A DNA stretch of 64,000 nt, taken from NCBI RefSeq assembly GCF_029961765.1, contig NZ_CP124681.1:4154001-4218000 (forward strand), written 5' to 3'. This DNA comes from Nocardioides sp. QY071. GTDB taxonomy: Bacteria; Actinomycetota; Actinomycetes; Propionibacteriales; Nocardioidaceae. Positions 52,899 through 62,665 of this stretch are shown here, one piece after another. Within the stretch, counting starts at the first letter, position 1. Each line of letters starts with the position of its first letter. A program made the position numbers and the translations under genes. The notes below the pieces were generated by a model, which worked only from the letters and a program-made list of their open reading frames with translations, was not told the origin of the DNA and did not search any database.

Positions 52899-53814
52899 CT
52901 ATACGCCTGCGACGTAGGCGGTGAGGAAGTGGACGCCGTGGCGGTCGAGGTTTCCTCGGGCGCGGTCGTAGTGTTCGGTGGTTCGCGGGTCGGCGTGCCG
53001 AGCGAGGATCTGGGCGTCCCGCAATGGGACGCCAGCGTCGAGGGCGTTGGTGATGGCGGCGTGACGCAGCGAGTGCGGGCTGATGTGTCGCGGGATCGCT
53101 GCGGCCCGGGCGATGCGCTGGACCATCCGGTACACGTCACGTCGATCAACCGGCTTGCCGGTGAGCGGACGCTGGATGAGTGGTCCGGCGCTCCGCTCAC
53201 CTCGGCATGCCTCGAGAACGCGAAGAACCGGGACTGTGATTGGCATGGTGGCGGGTTTGTTGCCATTACCGATTAGGCGCAGGACGCGGTGGCCGCGCAG
53301 CGTCTCGGAGTAGTCCTCGATCCGGACCGCCGCCGCCTCCGAGGCTCGCAGAGCGTTGATACCAAGGAGATACGCGAGTGCACCGTGATGGACGGTGATC
53401 GTCTGGGCGACCTGAAGGAATCGGATGAGCTCGAGCCGGTCGAGCCCTTGGGTACGCGATTCATCGCGATGCACCTCGGGTAGTCGGGCGTAGACCGCTG
53501 GGTCGGTCGGCGTGAGTCCGTCGATGTGGGCGAAGCGGAAGTACCCCATGCATCAGCGCGACCACGGATGAGGCCATCAGGCCACTTTCGGTCAACGAGC
53601 GGATGTAGAGCTCGACGTGTGCACGCTCCACGCCGATCAAGGCGTCGATCCGGTTGGTCTCGCACCAGGCGAACCACCGGCGCAACTGGTAGGCGTAGAG
53701 GTGGTGTGTCGGTCCGGAATAGCGGGCGAGGAACGACACGGCGGCAAGTTGCGCGGGCGTCATGTTGGCAGGTTGGAAGGGCATCGGCTCGCGGGGAGCG
53801 TCTTGGCTGGTCAT
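52899..53814 (-). pseudogene. Tyrosine recombinase (integrase), frameshifted
   Basis: The N-terminal core-binding part starts at ATG 53814 (GGAG upstream) with QLAAVSFLARYSGPTHHLYAYQLRRW (in part) and ends SSVVALMHG; the catalytic part continues in another frame from about 53549 with GYFRFAHIDGLTPTDPAVYARLP. The break lies near 53540-53550 and appears to be a small deletion. The catalytic residues in the second part are intact: Arg in NALRASEAA, His-x2-Arg in HSLRHAA, His in LARHADPRT and Tyr in EHYDRAR. Without frameshifting no full protein is made. It probably once mobilised this region; the tRNA-like fragment downstream supports that. Confidence 0.8.
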
Positions 53815-53967
53815 GGAGTTCTCCGCGGCGATGCCGGGGTGACCTGCCGTGCTCGCCGTCGACACGACGAGGTCAGAGGATCGACGCTACGCGCAACAAT
53901 GCGGCCGGCGGCGTTGAGTGATCGGCCGGCGCCACGCCCCGCAAGCGGCGGTGAGACGCACTTGGGC

Positions 53968-55695
53968 CTAGTCCATGCCATGTGCCTGCAATCGGTCGAC
54001 AAGCTCGCCGATGGTACGCATGGCTGTGTTCTGAACCCAGGAGCTGCGTTGCAGCGGAATGCCCATCTCCAGCAGTGCCCGCTCAAACGAGTGACCCGGT
54101 CCGTTCATCCTCCAATCAGTGAGGAGCGAGTCCGCCTTGCGGCCGTTCTCGACTGCACTCTCCCACTCGGTCAGGTCACGGACGCTCATGATGCCAAGCG
54201 GGAGTACATTCGCGGACTGAAGGACTTCCATCCCTGCCAGGAGCTCCTTGGTCCGCGTGTCAATCGCCGGGTTCCAACCGAGGCCGCCGGTCGGGGTGAC
54301 CACGATGCAAACAAAAACCTCAGGCGGCGTCGCGTGGCTCTTGACCAGTTTCCCAAGCTCGTTCGTCAGCAGCTTTACTGTGGAAGAGAACTGCTTCGCC
54401 TTCTTCTCTGTCAGGACGAGATTGAGCTCAGCGTCTAGGTCGGCAGCCGTCGCTTCTGCGTTGATCAGCTTCTCTGGAATACGCCGATCGGTGACATCGA
54501 ACAACAGCCACCTGTCTCCGCAGTCGACCGCGAAGTCGCACACGCTTGGCTTCTTACCCCTCTTAGTCCACGCGTGTTGCATCGTCGTCTCGTCATAAAG
54601 ACGCCGCGTCCGGAGACTTCCCGGGAACATCCTGCCTAGGGTTTGACCGACATTCGCCTCGAGCTCGTAGCCGAGACAGCCTCGGAACCCCTCGTCCCGC
54701 TTCGACCCGTTCGCGCGATCTTCGGCCTTCAGGTAGTTGCGAACGTCCCAGTACGTCGCGTCACCGAGTGCCCGTTGGATTGCGAACCCGAGCCGCAGCA
54801 CCAGCCACTGACCGTTGTCGAGGCGCACGATCGGCCAACGCCGAAGGGTGTTGAACGCCCACCGCGCCGTGCCCGTGCGCGCACGTTCGGCCGCAACCTC
54901 GGCCTTCAGCGTCGGAAGATCCGTCGAGGCTTCGGCCAGGAAGCGATCAACCGCGACACGGTCGATTCCCAACCGGTCGAAGAACTCGGACGGATACCGG
55001 AGAAAGCCGTTCTGGTCGGCTTGAACCCACAAATGCACGCCAACAGCAGCGAAGTCGTCGAATTCGACCGTGGTGGCTTCCCGAAACAGGTCACCCGGCT
55101 CACCGCCGGCCTTCGTGATCAGCTCCTCCTTCACCGATGGGTGAGACCACGGAGTCCTCCAATTCTCATCAATCCAAGCAAGCTGGTCGATCGCATCTGA
55201 CGTGTGGCCGAAGTGGTGCTGGGCAACCAGTTCGGCAGCCAACCCAGAATCGAGCCCACCCCAGTCCTCACCCGACCGCGGCGCGTCCGACTCGCCAGCG
55301 ATTCCAAGATGCGCCTCGACCACCTGATCAAGACCAGCGAAGTCGTCTGTCGGATCTCCCGGCGGGCAATGCTCGATAGCCTCTACCGCCGCAAGTAGCA
55401 GCATTTGCGGCACCAGCACTCGGCGGCTATCCCGGAGGGCAGACAGAAGCTCTGCCTTCAGTCTCCCCGATCTGACCTGAGCGACCCACCCAGCCTCGAC
55501 CTCGCGAGCTGGCTTCGTCGTCAGGTCAAGGTCCTTCAACATTGACGAAATCAACGCCAGCGCCTGCCCGACCGGCATCGATGACCACAGCTTCACGCGC
55601 TCAGCAAAGGGGACTGGACGGCCGAGAATCTCATCCGCAGTTACGTACACGCTCGCGATCGTCAGCCACGAGCCCCGCGGTGCCTCCAACTTCAC
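53968..55695 (-). CDS. Unrecognised 575-aa protein with a possible degenerate nuclease-like core
   Basis: I do not recognise this gene. GTG 55695 starts it, with TACAGT 6 nt upstream on the minus strand and no ribosome binding site, so it may be leaderless. The N-terminal half is helical and acidic. Residues ~345-470 contain LGYELEANVGQTLG, then VCDFAVDCGDRWLLFDVTDRRI and KKAKQFSSTVKLL, an order like the E ... D ... (D/E)xK strands of restriction-type nucleases but with Asp-Val-Thr instead of Glu-x-Lys. The C-terminus has ETHV-free helical sequence ending LQAHGMD. It follows the 1180-codon gene by 197 bp on the same strand and is probably its partner. Composition is less GC-rich than host genes. 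Confidence 0.7.
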   Translation of the reverse strand: MKLEAPRGSWLTIASVYVTADEILGRPVPFAERVKLWSSMPVGQALALISSMLKDLDLTTKPAREVEAGWVAQVRSGRLKAELLSALRDSRRVLVPQMLLLAAVEAIEHCPPGDPTDDFAGLDQVVEAHLGIAGESDAPRSGEDWGGLDSGLAAELVAQHHFGHTSDAIDQLAWIDENWRTPWSHPSVKEELITKAGGEPGDLFREATTVEFDDFAAVGVHLWVQADQNGFLRYPSEFFDRLGIDRVAVDRFLAEASTDLPTLKAEVAAERARTGTARWAFNTLRRWPIVRLDNGQWLVLRLGFAIQRALGDATYWDVRNYLKAEDRANGSKRDEGFRGCLGYELEANVGQTLGRMFPGSLRTRRLYDETTMQHAWTKRGKKPSVCDFAVDCGDRWLLFDVTDRRIPEKLINAEATAADLDAELNLVLTEKKAKQFSSTVKLLTNELGKLVKSHATPPEVFVCIVVTPTGGLGWNPAIDTRTKELLAGMEVLQSANVLPLGIMSVRDLTEWESAVENGRKADSLLTDWRMNGPGHSFERALLEMGIPLQRSSWVQNTAMRTIGELVDRLQAHGMD

Positions 55696-55892
55696 GCACT
55701 CACTGTACGAACACTGAAGGCCGCCTGTGGAACGCGCCACCGCGAACCACCTCGGGCCACGAGTGCAGGCAGAGGTGGCGGGAATGGAGCTGCCGGAGCT
55801 CCGTCGTTCGATCCGGAAACGCGTACTCGCCTGGTTTCTGGTGGTCCGCCCGATCCCTGCGGAATCGCGCGCGAGCGGCACAAACGAACCCG

Positions 55893-58800
55893 TTAGCCCG
55901 AGTCTCTCTTGCTATCAAGCTCCCGCGAAGCCCTTGCTACTTGATCGTCCATGTCGACGACGCCCTGCTCACCCAAGAGATCCATGAGCGCTCGGGAAGC
56001 TCTTTGGACTGCTTCGTCTGCAGAATGCAGTCCGAGCGCGATGACCTTCGGCGCCGAGGTGACGAGGCCGTGGCGAGCAAGGGTTCTGGTTTCGTCGCTA
56101 CGCAGGAGTTGAAGCAGCAGCGTCACGGCGTCGCCTGGGTGCGTATGCGCCGCCTCCTCGATGTGCTCCCCGATGAAACTGCGGCCGTCGAAGTCGATCT
56201 GGTCGACGACCCGGACGAGTCGGGGGAGCCACCACGTGACGGGGAACTTATTGCTGTGGACCCACCAGTAGAACTGAGCGAGTTCGCCGGCATCTTCCTT
56301 GCCCTGGTCGACGGCCGCCTGTCGAGCGTCCCATATCGCCTCAGCGCGCTCGATGAGCTCAGGTGCCGGTTCGGCTGTGTTCATCAAGCGCCAGCCCACC
56401 TGTCCCAGGACCGACGCCGCGGTCTCAGTATCAACGCGCGCGAAATAGGACTGCGTGCGCTCCGGCCACGGCGAGGTCGAACCCCACATGGCGAGGGCCA
56501 TGAGGTGATCGCCAACCACCTCGTCGATGGATCGGTTCGACCTCCAGCCCATCTCAATCGGTCCCCCCGCAGCCGCGCGATTGAGGATGCTGTCGATGCT
56601 GGGCCAAAGGTCGTTCAACAGTTGGGTGCTGGTCGTGTTAGTTGTCAGAGCCGTGGTGATGAAGACATCGCCCCATGTGTCGCTCGTAGCGGCGTTTCCT
56701 AGCCAGGAGGCGGTCCACGCTGCGTCCATCCACATCAACAGGCTGAGGCCCTCGCCATATGCGGATGCGACAGCCAAGCTCGGGTCGCGCGGATCGAGCC
56801 GACTGACGAGTGCGCGTTGAACAGCGGCTATCACCTCTGTGGAGTCAAACTCTTCGCTGTGGGCAAGCTTCGCCGCCCTGGCTATGCGAATGAGGGTGCG
56901 CACCGCCACAGGACGCGTCGTGTTGAGCGCCTGGGTGAGGTGGTCACTCCCAAGGCTGTCATCGTCGCTGGGATTGGGATCGTCGACCCACTGGGCGACA
57001 AGCTCGACAGCGTCAGAGAGCAACATCTCCGGAATCCGCGTCCGCTCTCCACTGACTGCGCTCTCGATCGTGTTGCACACTTGGCGCAACGGATAGGTGT
57101 TCTGCCGGTCCTCCTCATCGACAAGCCCCTGGAGGTCCCCGGCGCCCAGGAGATAAGCGGGCCAGTCGATGGCCGCTGCGTTGGACTCCGCTGCCTTACG
57201 CAGTCCGTCGAGGAATCGTGAGCGGTAAGGCTCGTTCAAGTGAACAAAGGATCGGGTCTGGGCGCTGAACTCAAACGGTCGCGACTCGGCGAGGTCTCGG
57301 AGAGTCTCTGCCAGCCCATCCTTCGTCCCGATCTGCGACTTGTCAGGCTCCCAGTCATGGAGCGTGGCTAGAACGTTTTCAAGAGACATCGTGGAAAGCT
57401 CGTCTGCGACTGGTGGAACCTCCTCACCTGCCGAAATCGAGTGCCAACTACGAAAGCCCGCATGCTCGTATTCGCCGAGGTCCTCTACGAGTGCGGTGTG
57501 GACCTCTAATAGGCGGCCCCTCAATGCCCCGGCACCCACCGCTGAGAGGAGTTCATGGCGCCGCATAGTGACGTACTCGCGGAACGCGTCTTCCTCTGTC
57601 TGTTCATCCTTCCGGTGCTCCACGACCCGCTGGCGGCGTTCGTCGCTGAGCTGAGGACCCTCGTACACGAGATCCTCCCAGCGACCGTAGTCGACGTCAT
57701 TCAGTCGCGGCAGCGTTGCGGTGGCAAGTTGGGTGTACTCCCGGAAGAACCAGGGGTGGTGGAGGAGGTCACGGTCGAGCACCCGCTGGGTTGCTACCTG
57801 GAGCACGTCGGCCGGAGGGCTTTCCAGTGCTGAAAGGACGTACATCGCGATCCGCATCGCCAGCGGCATCCTGTCGCGTTCAAGGGTCTGCATCACCCCT
57901 TCGAGGTCGCCCCCCGACTCAATCTGGGCGATTGCCAGGTCCCTAAGGGCATCAACCAGCGCATCCGCGAGGTCATGGTGGCGATAGTTCTGCTCGTGAT
58001 CACTAATCGACGGCCGCCAGATCGAGCTCGCGTCCCAGTCCCGATCCGGGGCCCAAGAGTCGCTATGCGTCTGCTCCTCCCGGAGCCACGCATACACGGT
58101 GCCGAGAAGACGCGGATCGGCCCTCAGAGCAGCGATCACGCGCTTCAGAGCCTCGGCATACCAGTAGGAATCAATGCCAGCGCGCACGTCCCGACGGCCG
58201 CGACCTCCAGCGTTTGGCGCGGGTCGTGGCCTTAGAAGGGTTTGAGCAAGACGCTTCGCAAGCCGCACCTCGTCGGCTTGCGCTAGTTGCTCGATGAAGG
58301 TCACAACGTCGAGGCCGAGGTGCGGATCGAGCTCCCCGCTCAGATACGATCGAATCGCTGACGCCATCGCTCGCGACTCGGAGACGGGCATCCGAAGAGC
58401 TGCCTCGAGAAGCCGGACCTTCGCGGGCCAGGCAGTGTCTCGGTCGACGAGGCGGAGCATCACCTCCCTTACCTCGGTCGGCCGAAACTCGGCCATGCGA
58501 ACCAGATAGTCGCCGGCGGGCCACGGTTGCCAGCCTTGCTCCGCATCCGGATCGAGCGCCTTGGGAGCCTCTAGCGCACGAAGACCATTCAGCGGCACGA
58601 TCCATTCAGGGTTGCCAAGTTGGTCGTAGAAGATCCTTCGGTGTTGGAGCCCGCCGATGCGCGCGAGTGCCGTGGCCACGTCGCCGTCTGAGGGTGTGGC
58701 CCAGACCCCGTCCTCCGTTTGCACATTTGCGGCGTCGACCACGTCCTGCAGTTGCTGCTTGACCGCGAAGAATCCGAGGATGCGACTGGTGATCGCGTTC

Positions 58801-59435
58801 TCGATGATGCTCAAGGCGCCCTGGTACGCCGCTCGGTCCACCGGTGACTCGGAGTCTGCCTTGGACGGGTGACGCAGCTTCTCGAACGCCCCGATTGCGC
58901 TGATGACAACTCTGACGCTGCTGTCCGCGACGCCTTCGGTCGTCCCCAGGACAAGTGCCGCTCGGCGCGTTTGGGAGTTCTCCGTGATCTGATTTTGCGC
59001 CTGCACCCAGGCGTTCAAAGCGTTCGTTACGTTGGTTGGAACTAGACCCGGCGCTGCTATTCCTACGGCGATCTCGGCTTGATAGTCGTTCCACGCTTCC
59101 ACGAGCTGATCACGGAGCTGGGCATCGGCGACCCGTTCCGGGAGTTCCACATCCCCGAGAACGGCCGGGAGCAGGTTGACCAACTCGCGGACAGCATGAC
59201 CGGCGACAACCAACCGGCCCATATCGAGTTCGGGCGCTCCGAGGGCCTCAACCGCCTCTCGGTAGAGCTGGCCGCATAAGGAATCTTGGGATGCGAGTGC
59301 AGCACGGAGCTCTTCGCGCTGTGAAGTCCAGAGCCCGCGGCGACCTCCCCGTGATTCGGGTGCGTCCGAACTGACCGGACGACCGCTCGGGGCACCGGAT
59401 CCTTCGGGTGGGTTACTGCTGCACTGCTCTAGCAA
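55893..59435 (-). CDS. Unrecognised large helical protein, 1180 aa
   Basis: I do not recognise this gene. The first start in frame is TTG 59435; the next Met is ~72 codons later, so the N-terminus is uncertain. The product is almost wholly alpha-helical and acidic, Trp-rich, with no Walker motif, membrane segment, signal or zinc cluster. Long helical stretches (for example LAQADEVRLAKRLAQTLLRP) suggest HEAT- or TPR-like repeats forming a scaffold, as in sensor proteins of defence systems. The C-terminus is charged (RASRELDSKRDSG). It lies between a NERD-domain gene and the 575-codon gene in the island. A defence or stress role is speculation from context. Confidence 0.75.
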   Translation of the reverse strand: MLEQCSSNPPEGSGAPSGRPVSSDAPESRGGRRGLWTSQREELRAALASQDSLCGQLYREAVEALGAPELDMGRLVVAGHAVRELVNLLPAVLGDVELPERVADAQLRDQLVEAWNDYQAEIAVGIAAPGLVPTNVTNALNAWVQAQNQITENSQTRRAALVLGTTEGVADSSVRVVISAIGAFEKLRHPSKADSESPVDRAAYQGALSIIENAITSRILGFFAVKQQLQDVVDAANVQTEDGVWATPSDGDVATALARIGGLQHRRIFYDQLGNPEWIVPLNGLRALEAPKALDPDAEQGWQPWPAGDYLVRMAEFRPTEVREVMLRLVDRDTAWPAKVRLLEAALRMPVSESRAMASAIRSYLSGELDPHLGLDVVTFIEQLAQADEVRLAKRLAQTLLRPRPAPNAGGRGRRDVRAGIDSYWYAEALKRVIAALRADPRLLGTVYAWLREEQTHSDSWAPDRDWDASSIWRPSISDHEQNYRHHDLADALVDALRDLAIAQIESGGDLEGVMQTLERDRMPLAMRIAMYVLSALESPPADVLQVATQRVLDRDLLHHPWFFREYTQLATATLPRLNDVDYGRWEDLVYEGPQLSDERRQRVVEHRKDEQTEEDAFREYVTMRRHELLSAVGAGALRGRLLEVHTALVEDLGEYEHAGFRSWHSISAGEEVPPVADELSTMSLENVLATLHDWEPDKSQIGTKDGLAETLRDLAESRPFEFSAQTRSFVHLNEPYRSRFLDGLRKAAESNAAAIDWPAYLLGAGDLQGLVDEEDRQNTYPLRQVCNTIESAVSGERTRIPEMLLSDAVELVAQWVDDPNPSDDDSLGSDHLTQALNTTRPVAVRTLIRIARAAKLAHSEEFDSTEVIAAVQRALVSRLDPRDPSLAVASAYGEGLSLLMWMDAAWTASWLGNAATSDTWGDVFITTALTTNTTSTQLLNDLWPSIDSILNRAAAGGPIEMGWRSNRSIDEVVGDHLMALAMWGSTSPWPERTQSYFARVDTETAASVLGQVGWRLMNTAEPAPELIERAEAIWDARQAAVDQGKEDAGELAQFYWWVHSNKFPVTWWLPRLVRVVDQIDFDGRSFIGEHIEEAAHTHPGDAVTLLLQLLRSDETRTLARHGLVTSAPKVIALGLHSADEAVQRASRALMDLLGEQGVVDMDDQVARASRELDSKRDSG

Positions 59436-59673
59436 GGGACGCGTCTCGATCGTCTCGCTGGTCGGCCTGTGGTCTCGTGTGCGAAGAGACTAGGTCCATG
59501 CAGGATTGCACGTGGAGTTGTCGGATTCCTGTGTCTGCCCGAAGACCCGGCCGCGTCATCCTGGGCGGAATGCGGCAGATCCATGGCTGTGGTCGACCGC
59601 TCCCCCACTTCGTCCTGTACCGAGCACTGGATACGCAGGCGCCACTCAGACCCAGCGCGTCCGATCCGCTCCC

Positions 59674-60555
59674 CTACCGCCAGGTCGTCGAGCGACGGGC
59701 CGCCTCGTGGATCGCCGCGACCTCGCGCTCGGTGAGTCGCGGCGGGAGCGCGCGAACGTACTGGCTGATCCTGCGACGCTGAACGATGACGACGGCTCCG
59801 TCTTCGGGCTGCTTCTTGATCTTGAGCCCCTGGTGGGCGCCCATCACCGCGATCACGCCGAGCGCGGTCACGGGGAAGCCGACCTGCTCAGTGAGCAGGC
59901 GAGCCGCCCGCTTGGCCTCGTGTCGGCTGTTGCGGATGTACGGCACGCGGCGACCGTTGACCATGAACGTGTCTCCGCCGACCCAGACGCTCGCCTTCGG
60001 GTGGTGCTTGGCGTTCACGGTGAGCACACCGCCCGGACCGATCACCAGGTGGTCGATGTCGGATCCCCGGTCGCCGACTCTGATCGCGTGCAGGACGCGC
60101 CACTCCGGACCGAGCTTGGCCAGCTGTGCCGCGACCGCTTGCTCACCGTCGGCGCCGATGCGCCACGCACGCTCGTCCGTCTTCACGTCGAACGCCCGCG
60201 CCAGGAAGTGCCTGACCTTGCCTTGCGCCGCGCGTGCGGCGAGCGCCTGCTCGCGGGCGGCACTGCCCGCGGGCTCGCTGCCGATGTCCTCCCACGCCGG
60301 CGGCGACTCGGCGACGACATCGGACGCAGCGACCTCCGCGAGTGCCGTCTCCTCCGCCGGCTCCGCCTGCTTCGGCTCGCGGGCTGCGAGGTGGTCGCTG
60401 ACCGCTCTCTCCAGCAGCGGGAGGTTGCTGAAGTCGTCCGAGTGATAGCGGCCCGTCTTCAGGTCGAGGTAGCCCAGCGCGGTCCCGACGGGCGTCTCGG
60501 CGTACAGGCGGTCGTGGCCGTAGCGAGCCCACCGGCGCACGATCCAGTCCGTCAC
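59674..60555 (-). CDS. NERD (nuclease-related) domain protein
   Basis: The 293-aa protein has a NERD domain at ~130-235: GADGEQAVAAQLAKLGPEW (Gly and Glu of motif I), then RGSDIDHLVIGPGGVLTVNAKHH, where Asp-Ile-Asp-His and Asn-Ala-Lys occupy the nuclease-core positions. The N-terminal ~110 residues are charged and may be a separate binding module. NERD proteins are related to restriction-type nucleases and often lie beside helicases or defence genes. GTG 60555 starts it. It is the island's right-hand gene and 238 bp from the 1180-codon gene, so it may be independent. No signal peptide. Confidence 0.85.
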   Translation of the reverse strand: MTDWIVRRWARYGHDRLYAETPVGTALGYLDLKTGRYHSDDFSNLPLLERAVSDHLAAREPKQAEPAEETALAEVAASDVVAESPPAWEDIGSEPAGSAAREQALAARAAQGKVRHFLARAFDVKTDERAWRIGADGEQAVAAQLAKLGPEWRVLHAIRVGDRGSDIDHLVIGPGGVLTVNAKHHPKASVWVGGDTFMVNGRRVPYIRNSRHEAKRAARLLTEQVGFPVTALGVIAVMGAHQGLKIKKQPEDGAVVIVQRRRISQYVRALPPRLTEREVAAIHEAARRSTTWR

Positions 60556-60668
60556 GGGCCGACTTCCATGCGCTCGAGGATGACATCCGGGACCTCGGCG
60601 CGCTGCGGAATCGCGTGATCACGCAGCCGACACGTCGGTGATCCGGAGCAGCACGCCGCCGCCGACGG

Positions 60669-61661
60669 TCAGCGCTTCAGGGTCTGCGACGGAAGCTCCT
60701 GGTACGCCGCCCGGTAGGCCTGGGCGAACCGCCCCAGGTGGAAGAACCCCCACTGCGCCGCGATGTCGGTGACCGACACCGTGGCGGGGTCCGCCGCGAG
60801 CAGGTCGGCACGCGCGCGGGCGATCCGCGCGCTGCGCAGGCGCTCGAGGGGGGTCATGCCCAGCTCGCGCTGGAAGGCCTCCTGCAGGGTGCGGGCGGAG
60901 ACGCCGGCGTGGCGAGCCAGCTCGGCGAGCCGCCACGCACGCTCGGGCTCGGCCTCGATCAGGTCGACGACCGCGCGTACGACGCGGGGGCAGGAGGTCT
61001 CCGGAGGGGCGACGACCTGCCGGTTGTTGGGCTGGGCGGCCAGCAGCCCGGCGATCAGGGTCTGCTCGAAGTGGGTCGAGGCCAGCGGCGAGCGGAAGAG
61101 CGCGCCTCCGGCCTCGATGTCGTCGAGGGCGAGGTGGACCAGTCGCAGCCAGGCGCGGGTGGCGGGCGTCTCGAGGTCCATCGCGGGGTTGAACACGACC
61201 GGTGCCGTGGCCTCGCCGTCGGAGGCGAGCTCCTCGACGGCGTGGCGGCGCAGGTAGACCAGCAGCTGCTCGCAGCCGTCGCTCCACACCATGTCGACGG
61301 CCTCGGTCGGCGACCCGACCGACGCGCGGCTGCGCGAGGACGCCACGACCTGCTCCCCGACCCGCACCCGCGCCGTGCCCTGGAGCGGGACCTGGACGAG
61401 GAAGAAGTCGTCGAAGGTGCCGGGCGTGATCCGGACCTCGTCGCCGTAGCGCAGGTAGTTGAGGCTGATGTCGGCGCCGATGGACGCCGAGCTGTGCACC
61501 ATGTCGAGCCGGCCGTCGCGCCGCGTGAGCTCGAGCCGATGGGCGCAGAACCGCTCGCCCACCTCGCGGCGCGCCTGGTCGACGTCCGCCGTCTCGATCT
61601 GGCGGTGCTCGGCGAGCAGTGTCCTGGCCACCCCGGCTCCTTCGACTCGTGCTGCGTCCAT
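60669..61661 (-). CDS. AraC-family transcriptional regulator
   Basis: ATG 61661 gives 330 aa. The N-terminal cupin-like ligand domain (~30-200, with LNYLRYGDEVRITPGTFDDF and FFLVQVPLQGTARVRVGEQV) is of the AraC_binding_2 type. The C-terminal double helix-turn-helix (~225-330) has AELARHAGVSARTLQEAFQR and TDIAAQWGFFHLGRFAQAYRAAY (in part). Such regulators usually activate oxygenase or dehydrogenase operons in response to the substrate. It is divergent from the SDR and monooxygenase genes and most likely controls them. TTGACATATGGT on the minus strand (within 61662-61700) is a possible promoter. Confidence 0.9.
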   Translation of the reverse strand: MDAARVEGAGVARTLLAEHRQIETADVDQARREVGERFCAHRLELTRRDGRLDMVHSSASIGADISLNYLRYGDEVRITPGTFDDFFLVQVPLQGTARVRVGEQVVASSRSRASVGSPTEAVDMVWSDGCEQLLVYLRRHAVEELASDGEATAPVVFNPAMDLETPATRAWLRLVHLALDDIEAGGALFRSPLASTHFEQTLIAGLLAAQPNNRQVVAPPETSCPRVVRAVVDLIEAEPERAWRLAELARHAGVSARTLQEAFQRELGMTPLERLRSARIARARADLLAADPATVSVTDIAAQWGFFHLGRFAQAYRAAYQELPSQTLKR

Positions 61662-61823
61662 TGGCGCACCATCGCCACCATATGTCAACGGTGGAACGAT
61701 CGTTGGTGACCCGTTACGTCCCGCCTCGTCCGGCGCTCGCGGCGGATCTCGTCGCGGTTGGCGGACGTCACCTGCGTTTTCCGGATAGTGCACGCCGTCG
61801 CGGATGCCTACGTTCCCGACAAC

Positions 61824-61842
61824 GCGATGTGACCTGCATCGC
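61824..61842. promoter_or_regulatory. Inverted repeat in the AraC/SDR divergent region
   Basis: GCGATG (61824-61829) and CATCGC (61837-61842) are reverse complements with a 7-bp spacer, 27 bp before the SDR ATG and just upstream of its ribosome binding site GGCGGAGG (61854-61861). It could be an operator for the SDR transcript. AraC proteins usually bind direct repeats, so another factor may bind here. Evidence is symmetry and position only. Confidence 0.35.
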
Positions 61843-61868
61843 ACAGCATACGAGGCGGAGGTATCCCC

Positions 61869-62654
61869 ATGACCGATCTGACCGGTCGGACCGCGATCGT
61901 CACCGGAGGCGCGACGCTGCTGGCCCACGGGGTCGTCGGCGCGCTCGCCGCTGCCGGCGCCCGGGTCGTCGTCGCCGATGTCGACGAGGAGGGCGGCCGG
62001 GCCGCCGAGAAGCTGGGCGACGAGGTCGTCTTCGTGCGCACAGACGTCACCGACGACGCCTCCCTCGCCGAGCTGGTGGCCGGCACGGTCGACCGCTTCG
62101 GCGGGATCGACATCGTCGTGAACCTCGCGGCGACCTATCTCGACGAGGGCTTCGCGACCCCCCGCGCCGACTGGCTCAAGGCGCTCGATGTCAACGTCGT
62201 CTCGATGGTGGAGGTCGTCCGCGCCGCGCACCCGCACCTGCGGGCCAGCGAGCACGCCGCCGTCGTCAACTTCACCTCGATCTCCAGCAAGGTCGCGCAG
62301 ACCGGGCGCTGGGTCTACCCCGCGTCGAAGGCAGCGATCGTCTCGCTGACCCGGTCGATGGCGATGGACCTTGCCGGCGACGGCATCCGGGTGAACTCGG
62401 TCAGCCCCGGCTGGACGTGGTCGAAGATCATGGACGACCTCTCCGGCGGCGACCGCGCGAAGACCGATGCCGTGGCCGCGCCGTTCCACCTGACCGGCCG
62501 CGTCGGCGACGGCGCCGAGATCGGGGCCGTCGTCGCGTTCCTCGCCTCCGACGCCGCATCCGTCGTCACCGGCGCCGACTGGGCCGCCGACGGCGGCTAC
62601 TCCGCCCTCGGCCCCGAGCAGGCCGTCCCCGCCATCCCGCAGCTCTCCGAGTGA
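61869..62654 (+). CDS. Short-chain dehydrogenase/reductase
   Basis: The 261-aa enzyme has a classical SDR Rossmann fold. The cofactor motif is TGGATLLAHG, a variant of Thr-Gly-x3-Gly-x-Gly, with VVADVDEE giving the acidic residue that favours NAD. Catalytic residues appear as Asn in NVNVV-like DVNVVSM, Ser in FTSISSK and Tyr-x3-Lys in VYPASKAA. It would oxidise an alcohol or reduce a ketone. ATG 61869 follows GGCGGAGG at 7 nt. The flavin monooxygenase gene starts 11 nt after its stop, so a pathway alcohol to ketone to ester (Baeyer-Villiger) is plausible, under the divergent AraC regulator. Confidence 0.93.
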   Translation: MTDLTGRTAIVTGGATLLAHGVVGALAAAGARVVVADVDEEGGRAAEKLGDEVVFVRTDVTDDASLAELVAGTVDRFGGIDIVVNLAATYLDEGFATPRADWLKALDVNVVSMVEVVRAAHPHLRASEHAAVVNFTSISSKVAQTGRWVYPASKAAIVSLTRSMAMDLAGDGIRVNSVSPGWTWSKIMDDLSGGDRAKTDAVAAPFHLTGRVGDGAEIGAVVAFLASDAASVVTGADWAADGGYSALGPEQAVPAIPQLSE

Positions 62655-62665
62655 GGTCACCCGCC

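Noticed and set aside
55786..55802. Terminator between the 1180- and 575-codon genes
   Set aside because: GGAGCT and AGCTCC give only a 6-bp stem with a 5-nt loop and no U-tract; too weak to call.
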